In this document: positions 1 through 5,801 of the stretch, piece after piece
How positions within the stretch are numbered: position 1 is the stretch's first letter
Layout of the letters: each line of letters begins with the position of its first letter
Assembly (NCBI GenBank): GCA_022717655.1
Contig: JAIIAN010000114.1
Span: forward strand, 1 to 9,554
Length of the DNA: 9,554 bases
DNA from: Bacillota bacterium
Lineage (GTDB): Bacteria > Bacillota > Clostridia > Lachnospirales > Lachnospiraceae
Direction of reading: 5' to 3'
Notes under the pieces: generated by a model
Databases searched by the model: none
What the model saw: only the letters and a program-made list of their open reading frames with translations
Told to the model about the DNA's origin: nothing
Made by a program: the position numbers and the translations under genes

Positions 1-1080
1 GTATTTATGGAAAAAGGGTGGGAGCAGGTAGTTGCTGTTTATGGAATCCTGTTTGCCGGAGCCGCATATCTTCCGATAGATATCCATAATCCGAGAGAAC
101 GAGTTGAAAAGATTCTCCGTGACAGTGGAACAAGAATCATTCTTGTGCAGAATCAGGCGTATGATCAGGATACCGAATGGCTGCACGAGTGGGATTGTAT
201 TTCTGTGTCTGGATTAAAAACCGATTCTGAATACAAAGCACAGGAGAATAAGGCGGGAGACCTTGCGTATGTAATCTATACGTCGGGAACAACCGGGATG
301 CCGAAAGGAGTAATGATTACTCACCATAATGCAGTGAATACAATACTGGATATCAATGCACGCTATCAGATTACAGAACAGGATACGGCGTTTGGAATCT
401 CCAATCTTCATTTTGACCTGTCTGTTTATGATGTTTTTGGCGTTTTAGGCGCAGGTGGGAAATTGGTTCTTCCGGATCCGGAATATGGAAAAGATCCAGC
501 GCATTGGATTCACTGGTTGAATCATGAGAATATTACCGTATGGAACAGCGTGCCAGCTTTTGTAGAAATGCTGGCAGAATATGAGGAATATCAAAGGCAG
601 GTAACTTCACAATCGTTGCGGTTGGTAATGATGAGTGGCGACTGGGTTCCGGTTTCACTTCCGGGGAGAATCCGTAATCTGTTTCAGAATGTTGAGATTG
701 TTGCACTTGGAGGAGCGACGGAAGGCAGTATTTGGTCCAATCATTTCGAGATTCCAGAAGTTGTGCCGGAAGATTGGAAGAGTATTCCGTATGGGAAACC
801 GCTTGCAAACCAGAAGTATTATGTTCTGGATCAGCATATGGAAGATTGCCCGGACTGGGTACCGGGAACGCTTTATATTGTCGGAGATGGCGTTGCACAG
901 GGATATTTAAACGATAAAGAAAAAACAGAGGATAAATTTGTTGTTTTAGATAGAACTGGGGAAAGGCTGTATTGCACTGGAGATATGGGACGGTACTGGA
1001 GTGACGGTAATATTGAGTTCCTTGGGAGATTGGATAATCAGGTAAAAATCAATGGTTATCGGGTTGAACTTGGGGAAATT
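1..1080 (+). other. Higher-GC core of the first A domain
   Basis: Hand counts over 60-base lines give mostly 40-55% GC from 1 to about 1010 (single low lines of 37% at 301 and 28% at 901). The lines at 1141, 1201, 1261 and 1321 give about 37, 30, 23 and 30%. Later genes have visibly the same AT-rich style. The change falls between motifs A7/A8 and A9 of one gene, pointing to a mosaic A domain. Confidence 0.6.
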
Positions 1081-1605
1081 GAAACTGCATTGAGAAAAAT
1101 TCAAGGAATAACGGAAGCGTTTGTTTTGGTAAGAATGGAAAATAAAATAGAAGACTTATGTGCTGTATTGGTAGAGGAAGAAGAGTATCGTGACCGACAA
1201 GATAGGTTTTATAAAGAAATGTTACAAAAAGAGCTTCCTCTTTATATGATTCCTAAAGGCTACATAAAAATGAAGACTATTCCACTTAATTCAAACGGAA
1301 AAAAGGATATTCATAAAATTTTGAATGTTGTAGAGCAGAATAAAAAGCCTATTCCTAAAAAGAGTAATAACGAGAAAGAACTCACTCAACTTCAGAAGCG
1401 ATTGCTTGCAATCTGGAGAAAAATTCTGAAAAGTGAAAACATTGATATAAATGATAACTTTTTTGAAATAGGTGGAAATTCAATACAGGCAATACAAATT
1501 ACTAATCAAATGACGGAGGAAATAGAGCATTTTATAGATATCGGTAAATTATTTGAGCATCCGACTATCAGTGAAATTGAAAGATACATATTAGAGGAAA
1601 TGTAA
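1..1605 (+). CDS. NRPS protein, C-terminal part: cysteine-type adenylation domain and peptidyl carrier (5' end outside window)
   Basis: The frame is open from base 1 and starts at core motif A2 (GILFAGAAYLPID), so the start codon, A1 and any upstream Cy domain lie off the left edge; the ATG at base 7 is internal. Counting residues from base 1, A3 is SGTTGMPKG (95-103), A4 is FDLSVYDVFG, A5 is the GGATEG variant, A7 is CTGD, A8 is GRLDNQVKING and A10 is LNSNGKKD. The ten specificity positions read by hand are D-L-Y-N-M-S-L-I-W-K, one change from the published cysteine code DLYNLSLIWK. The domain should adenylate cysteine and load it on the C-terminal carrier, whose motif FFEIGGNSI holds the phosphopantetheine Ser494. 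The protein ends just after the carrier (YILEEM), with no thioesterase and no long docking tail. GC content falls from about 45% to about 30% inside the A domain near base 1010-1140. Its stop overlaps the next start by one base. Confidence 0.93.
   Translation, partial: VFMEKGWEQVVAVYGILFAGAAYLPIDIHNPRERVEKILRDSGTRIILVQNQAYDQDTEWLHEWDCISVSGLKTDSEYKAQENKAGDLAYVIYTSGTTGMPKGVMITHHNAVNTILDINARYQITEQDTAFGISNLHFDLSVYDVFGVLGAGGKLVLPDPEYGKDPAHWIHWLNHENITVWNSVPAFVEMLAEYEEYQRQVTSQSLRLVMMSGDWVPVSLPGRIRNLFQNVEIVALGGATEGSIWSNHFEIPEVVPEDWKSIPYGKPLANQKYYVLDQHMEDCPDWVPGTLYIVGDGVAQGYLNDKEKTEDKFVVLDRTGERLYCTGDMGRYWSDGNIEFLGRLDNQVKINGYRVELGEIETALRKIQGITEAFVLVRMENKIEDLCAVLVEEEEYRDRQDRFYKEMLQKELPLYMIPKGYIKMKTIPLNSNGKKDIHKILNVVEQNKKPIPKKSNNEKELTQLQKRLLAIWRKILKSENIDINDNFFEIGGNSIQAIQITNQMTEEIEHFIDIGKLFEHPTISEIERYILEEM
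1592..1597 (+). promoter_or_regulatory. Ribosome binding site of the Cy gene
   Basis: AGAGGA lies inside the end of the upstream gene, 7 bases before the ATG at 1605. That ATG overlaps the upstream stop as TAATG, the usual layout for translational coupling. Confidence 0.75.
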
Positions 1606-3035
1606 TGAGCAAATACATATTTAATAATGATGCGGAAATTTTGGAGTTTTTGGAGCAACTTAGAGAAAAAAGCATCCAAATTTGGGCGGAAGGAGAGAAA
1701 ATTCGATATAGATCTAAAAACGGACAATTAGCACCGGAAATATTAGGTACTTTAAAAATGGCTAAAGGTCAGATTTTAGATTTTCTTCGAATGGTTGAAA
1801 AAAATGTAATTCCATTAACAGCAATACAAACAGCTTATGTTGTGGGGCAAACGGCTGGGTGTGAGTTGGGAAATGTAAATGCGCATTATTACATCGAATA
1901 TACAATAGAATCATTGAATGTTGAACGACTTGAGCAAATGATAAATTTGGTTATTTCTAAAAATGATGTATTACGGTTAATTGTAACACATGAAGGGAAA
2001 GCGAGCTTTTTAGATAATGTACCATATTATTCTGTGCCAATTTATTCATTATATGATGAGAATGTTAGAGAACAAAAGCGATTAGAAAGAAGTCATCATA
2101 GATATAATTATTATAAATGGCCTATGTTTCATTTTTGTGTCGGGAAGACATCAGGAAAGACAAGTGTTTTACATATAGATTTTGATTGTATTATTTTGGA
2201 TGCGTGGAGTGCAAAGTTACTGTTGGACGAGATTTTTAGCTTATATTATGGAGAAGATGTTAAATTTCCACGAATCTCTTTTATGAATTACATGAGATTA
2301 AAAGCAGATAAAAAGGATTTAAAGGCTGAAAAATATTGGAAAGAAAAAATAAAAAATATGCCGAACTTTCCCATGCTGGATTATCAAAAAAAATTTACAG
2401 AAGTGCAGAATATAAGGTTTGATAGAATTGAATATGATTTTTCTTTTGCAGAAACGCAACGATTATATGAGAAAATAAGAAACTATCATTTTACTCCAGC
2501 AGCAGTAATTTCTACAATTTTTATGAAAACACTGGCTCAATATAGTGAGAACCCTGCATTTACTATAAATGTGACATTATTTAACAGGCAGTTATTGCAT
2601 GAAGATGTAAATGAGATACTGGGTGAATTTACTAACAACGCAGTAATATCATACCAAGGAAAAGCAGATTTGCTGGATGCCATTCGGGTAACTCAGGAAC
2701 AGATGTGGCGATTAGTTCAATATAGAGAATTTGAAGGAAGCAATATATTAAAAATGCTTTCTTCAGGAAGAGCAGGAAAAGCAATTATGCCAGTAGTGTT
2801 TACTTGTATGTTAGATGGTAATGTGTCTGAAGTGGAAAAACGGAGATATTCCTTCAAAGAAGAATATGCGATAAGTCAAACGCCACAGGTGGTTTTAGAT
2901 CATCATGTGAGAGATGATTTAGGATATTTGAAGGTTTCGTGGGATTATATTATTGACGTTTTTGATAAACAGTATATTACAGATATTTTTGGAACTTATG
3001 TAAATAATATAAAGAAATTTATGGAAAAAAATTAG
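1605..3035 (+). CDS. Free-standing NRPS heterocyclization (Cy) protein with N-terminal TubC-type docking domain
   Basis: A 476-residue protein with two parts. Residues 1-62 look like a TubC_N docking domain: helix, beta hairpin (IQIWAEGEKIRYRS), then helices. This fold accepts the C-terminal tail of an upstream NRPS protein. Residues 66-476 are a complete Cy domain: PLTAIQTAYVVG (70-81) matches Cy1; DCIILDAWS (194-202) fits DxxxxDxxS with both Asp present; TLFNRQ, LGEFTN, PVVFT (396-400) and SQTPQVVLDH (424-433) match later Cy motifs. Such domains join an upstream acyl group to cysteine, serine or threonine and cyclodehydrate the product to a thiazoline or oxazoline. Here the substrate is most likely cysteine, since every nearby A domain is of cysteine type. 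The protein has no A or carrier domain, so it must work in trans, most simply with the A-PCP protein at 4061-5800. It starts within the preceding stop (TAATG) behind an AGAGGA site, which suggests translational coupling. Confidence 0.93.
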   Translation: MSKYIFNNDAEILEFLEQLREKSIQIWAEGEKIRYRSKNGQLAPEILGTLKMAKGQILDFLRMVEKNVIPLTAIQTAYVVGQTAGCELGNVNAHYYIEYTIESLNVERLEQMINLVISKNDVLRLIVTHEGKASFLDNVPYYSVPIYSLYDENVREQKRLERSHHRYNYYKWPMFHFCVGKTSGKTSVLHIDFDCIILDAWSAKLLLDEIFSLYYGEDVKFPRISFMNYMRLKADKKDLKAEKYWKEKIKNMPNFPMLDYQKKFTEVQNIRFDRIEYDFSFAETQRLYEKIRNYHFTPAAVISTIFMKTLAQYSENPAFTINVTLFNRQLLHEDVNEILGEFTNNAVISYQGKADLLDAIRVTQEQMWRLVQYREFEGSNILKMLSSGRAGKAIMPVVFTCMLDGNVSEVEKRRYSFKEEYAISQTPQVVLDHHVRDDLGYLKVSWDYIIDVFDKQYITDIFGTYVNNIKKFMEKN

Positions 3036-3040
3036 AAAGG
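3036..3040 (+). promoter_or_regulatory. Ribosome binding site of the hydrolase gene
   Basis: AAAGG lies directly after the Cy gene's stop and 8 bases before the ATG at 3049. It is the weakest of the four sites here, so the hydrolase may be translated less than its neighbours. Confidence 0.55.
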
Positions 3041-3048
3041 ATAAAAAT

Positions 3049-4041
3049 ATGTTTGTAAAAGAGTTTGAAATTACTTTGGAAAATGGAATGAAAATTTCAG
3101 GAGAATTAGATTCGCCAGAAAGGCAAGGTCAGTGGAAAACGATTATTCTATTTCATGGTTCCGGTCCATCAGATCGACACGCTACAGTTGAATCTATGGG
3201 ACGGATAGTATCTCATAATTTTGATCTGCTGAGTGAGGGGTTTGTGAAAGCCGGATATGCAGTGTTTCGTTATGAAAAAAAAGAAAATTATGATATTGAA
3301 AAAATTATTCAACATGCCAGAGAGGTAACGAGATTTGTTGTTGGATTGCCCGAGGTAGGAGAGATTTTGTTTTATGGATGGAGTGAAGGAGTACGAGTTT
3401 GTACAGCTTTAGTTTCTGAGTTTCCGAATGTACGGGCTTTAATTCTTCAGTCGGGTATTGCAGAGGGATGGAGTTCCTATTTTTCCTATATATTGCAAGA
3501 ACTTACAGTAGAAAAGTTGAAAGAGTTAGATAACAATAGTGATGGCATATTAGAAATTTCAGATTTTTTGAATTGTATACCGGATTCCACATCTATTACT
3601 TTCTCTTTGTATTTACTTATTTTTGGAATGGATAAGGATGGAAATATGCAATTTAATGAAGAACTTGATCCAGAACGGAAGGGAAGATTCAGTATAATCG
3701 ATAATTGGATACCTTTGGCAGATGAAATAGTTGCAGATCCTACTACGTTAATTCGATTTGCTGAGAATGCTCCTGGAGAAACATGGACAGGGATTTTAGA
3801 TGATATAGAGAAGCTTCAAATACCTATTTTAGTACTTCATGGTTTGAACGACGGATGGATTTCTCCGGTAGAAGCTGTGAAAATAGCAAAGACAGCAAGA
3901 AATTATGCAGATATAGTTTTGTTTAAAGGATTGGGACACTCGCTTTCTAAAGTAGAATCTCCATTAAAGGATGAAGGCGGTACTATAGAAGATGAGGTAA
4001 TTGTGAGCATTGTAAAATGGCTTAGAAAGAATGTGGAATAA
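3049..4041 (+). CDS. Alpha/beta hydrolase with paired EF-hand-like insertion, possible release or editing thioesterase
   Basis: A 330-residue cytoplasmic-looking protein without signal peptide or membrane segment. The alpha/beta hydrolase fold is shown by the oxyanion-side loop FHGSG (35-39), the nucleophile elbow GWSEG with Ser112, the acid in HGLNDG (Asp268) and the base in GLGH (His297), in the family order Ser-Asp-His. Between the elbow and the acid lies a cap of about 120 residues. It contains an EF-hand-like loop at 161-172 (D-N-N-S-D-G start, Asp at position 12) and a second at 193-204 (DKDG centre, Glu at position 12 but Gly at position 1). The gene sits 13 bases after the Cy gene and 19 bases before the A-PCP gene, so a role in the same pathway is likely: chain release, removal of misloaded groups, or cleavage of the finished product. 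These roles are inference; the fold alone does not give the substrate. It is longer than typical type II thioesterases of about 250 residues. Confidence 0.9.
   Translation: MFVKEFEITLENGMKISGELDSPERQGQWKTIILFHGSGPSDRHATVESMGRIVSHNFDLLSEGFVKAGYAVFRYEKKENYDIEKIIQHAREVTRFVVGLPEVGEILFYGWSEGVRVCTALVSEFPNVRALILQSGIAEGWSSYFSYILQELTVEKLKELDNNSDGILEISDFLNCIPDSTSITFSLYLLIFGMDKDGNMQFNEELDPERKGRFSIIDNWIPLADEIVADPTTLIRFAENAPGETWTGILDDIEKLQIPILVLHGLNDGWISPVEAVKIAKTARNYADIVLFKGLGHSLSKVESPLKDEGGTIEDEVIVSIVKWLRKNVE
3529..3660 (+). other. Paired EF-hand-like insertion in the hydrolase cap
   Basis: Codons 161-172 give a calcium-loop pattern: D1, N3, D5, G6, hydrophobic L8, E9 and D12. Codons 193-204 give a degenerate second loop: G1, D3, D5, G6, hydrophobic M8, Q9 and E12. 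The two loops start 32 residues apart, close to the spacing of paired EF-hands, and a hydrophobic helix-like stretch (SITFSLYLLIFGM) precedes the second loop. Metal binding is inferred from pattern only. Confidence 0.6.
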
Positions 4042-4050
4042 TTAGGGAAT

Positions 4051-4054
4051 GGAG
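4051..4054 (+). promoter_or_regulatory. Ribosome binding site deciding the A-PCP start at 4061
   Basis: GGAG is spaced 6 bases from the ATG at 4061 and 9 from the ATG at 4064. The longer frame from 4049 would overlap this site and has no spaced site of its own. Confidence 0.7.
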
Positions 4055-4060
4055 ATTTAT

Positions 4061-5800
4061 ATGATGAACAATCGAGAGCCTTTTAATAAAATGGAAACAT
4101 TACATGGAGAGTTTTATGAAAATGCATTGAAATATCCAGAGAGAATTGCGCTTATCTATGAAAATGAAAAAGTTTCCTATAAGATGTTGCGTTTATATGC
4201 GTTGCGTGCAGCAAACTATATGTGGCAAAGAGGAGTAAGGAAGAATGATAGAGTTGTAGTTATATTGCCAAGAGGTATTGGGCAAGTAGCTGCATTGTTA
4301 GGTATTCTTGCAATAGGTGCTGCGTATGTTCCGATTGCGATAAAGCAGCCATCAGCTCGTCGGGAAAAAATTATAGAAAATGTCAAGCCGGCTTTTGTAT
4401 TGCAGGATGAAACCTTTTTAGAAGAGACCCCATGGAGTGGGTGTATTGAAAACAATCCCAAAGATACGGCCTATATTATTTATACATCTGGCTCCAGTGG
4501 AGAACCCAAAGGAGTAGAAATGAGTCATGCGGCCGCAACGAATACAATAGAAGAAATATTACGTATCTGGAATATCGGCGTGGAAGATTCTGTATTAAGT
4601 ATATCGGCATTTGATTTTGATTTGTCAGTTTTTGATATATTTGGACTTTTAGCTGCTGGAGGAACCGTTATTTTAATTAATGAAGATGACTTTAGAGATC
4701 CAGAAGTGTGGGAAAAACTGATAAAGATTTATGGAATTACCATTTGGAATAGTGCTCCTGCGCTATTGGATATGTTTTTGATAATGAGGAAAAATAATCA
4801 TTTTGATAAGTTACGGTTGGCATTAGTATCAGGGGATTGGGTCCCGCTTTATTTACCGGAGAAGTGGTATAAAGTAACCTCAATAAATTCACAATTTGTA
4901 GCGTTAGGTGGAGCGACGGAAGGAGGAATTTGGTCCAACTATTATTGTGTTTCAAAAATAGATAAGTCGTGGAACTCTATTCCTTATGGACAAGCGTTAC
5001 CAAAACAGAAATATAGGATTATGGATGAAAATTTTGTGGATTGCGGAGTTAATATTCCTGGGGAATTGCAAATTGGAGGAGGCAGTCTGGCAAAAGGCTA
5101 TATTAATGATGAAGAGCTAACTATGAAAAAATTCATTACGGATGTAAAAGGAGAGCGTTGGTATAGAACCGGAGACCGGGGAATGCGATGGGCAGATGGG
5201 ACAATAGAGTTTCTAGGGAGAATGGATACTCAAGTAAAGATACGTGGGCATCGAATTGAGTTGGGTGAAATTGAAAGTGTATTAAAAAGCTTTTTGGGAA
5301 TAAAAGAAGCAGTAGTTGTTGCTCAGGGGGATAAATACCATAAAGAATTAGTGGCATTTTACTTGGGAGAGTACATTGCAGAGAATGAAATAGAAGGCTA
5401 TCTCAAACTACATCTTCCTGAATATTCTATACCGAATTCCATAATTAGATTAGAGAATTTTCCTCTTAATGCAAATGGAAAAGTTGATAGAAAAAGCTTG
5501 GCAGAATATAAGAAAATCGATAGTGTGGAAATAATCCCTGACAAGGCATTAAATATTGTACTGACGATTTGGGAGGAACTATTGGGGAACAAAGTAATAG
5601 ATTTGGATGAGAACCTTTTTAAGATGGGCGCAGACAGTTTGCTTGCGGCTAGATTTGTTGGGGCTATGAATACTCGTTGTGGAATAGAGGTACATATGAA
5701 AGAAGTTTTTATGAATCCATCAATTAACGCATTAACAAAATTGGTTGATACGAGAAAAAAAACAGGTATAACAGAATTGGTAGAAGAGGGGGAAATATAA
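4061..5800 (+). CDS. Free-standing NRPS A-PCP didomain, cysteine-type
   Basis: A 579-residue protein with a complete A domain and a carrier but no Cy or condensation domain. Numbering from the ATG at 4061, A3 is SGSSGEPKG (143-151); A4 FDLSVFDIFG, A5 GGATEGG, A7 RTGD, A8 GRMDTQVKIRG and A10 LNANGKVD follow in order. Specificity residues read D-L-F-N-L-S-L-I-W-K, close to the known cysteine code DLYNLSLIWK (Tyr to Phe at position 239). The carrier motif FKMGADSL holds the phosphopantetheine Ser526. It should supply cysteinyl-S-PCP to a Cy domain acting in trans, either the free-standing one at 1605-3035 or, as donor, the next gene. About 12 residues beyond the carrier (TGITELVEEGEI) may be a docking tail. 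The start at 4061 is preferred because GGAG lies 6 bases upstream; an in-frame ATG at 4049 has no spaced ribosome binding site, and 4064 is also possible. Confidence 0.92.
   Translation: MMNNREPFNKMETLHGEFYENALKYPERIALIYENEKVSYKMLRLYALRAANYMWQRGVRKNDRVVVILPRGIGQVAALLGILAIGAAYVPIAIKQPSARREKIIENVKPAFVLQDETFLEETPWSGCIENNPKDTAYIIYTSGSSGEPKGVEMSHAAATNTIEEILRIWNIGVEDSVLSISAFDFDLSVFDIFGLLAAGGTVILINEDDFRDPEVWEKLIKIYGITIWNSAPALLDMFLIMRKNNHFDKLRLALVSGDWVPLYLPEKWYKVTSINSQFVALGGATEGGIWSNYYCVSKIDKSWNSIPYGQALPKQKYRIMDENFVDCGVNIPGELQIGGGSLAKGYINDEELTMKKFITDVKGERWYRTGDRGMRWADGTIEFLGRMDTQVKIRGHRIELGEIESVLKSFLGIKEAVVVAQGDKYHKELVAFYLGEYIAENEIEGYLKLHLPEYSIPNSIIRLENFPLNANGKVDRKSLAEYKKIDSVEIIPDKALNIVLTIWEELLGNKVIDLDENLFKMGADSLLAARFVGAMNTRCGIEVHMKEVFMNPSINALTKLVDTRKKTGITELVEEGEI
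5787..5793 (+). promoter_or_regulatory. Ribosome binding site of the Cy-A-MT gene
   Basis: The purine run AGGGGGA lies 8 bases before the ATG at 5802 and is also read as the Glu-Gly-Glu codons that end the A-PCP protein. Stop and start are one base apart, so the two proteins are probably made in step. Confidence 0.75.
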
Positions 5801-5801
5801 A

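Noticed and set aside
7..9. ATG at base 7 as the start of the first gene
   Set aside because: The frame is open to base 1 and the A domain already lacks A1 at this point, so this Met is internal and the true start is off the window.
710..740. Near-repeat of 712-740 at 4910-4938 (GGAGCGACGGAAGG and ATTTGGTCCAA shared)
   Set aside because: It encodes the conserved A5 segment GGATEG..IWSN in paralogous A domains, so shared protein function explains it without a mobile repeat.
533..898. Open frame of 121 codons on the minus strand within the first A domain gene
   Set aside because: It lies wholly inside a well-supported gene, shows no recognisable domain and has the look of an antisense shadow, as do the other short frames on both strands.
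4529..4536. GCGGCCGC, an 8-base GC-only palindrome in AT-rich DNA
   Set aside because: It encodes an ordinary Ala run after motif A3 and no flanking repeat or junction suggests insertion or a cloning scar.
5755..5762. Run of eight A near the end of the A-PCP gene as a possible slippage site that could fuse it to the next gene
   Set aside because: The frame of the next gene has stops at 5769 and 5781 before its ATG, so a slip at this run could not produce a fusion.
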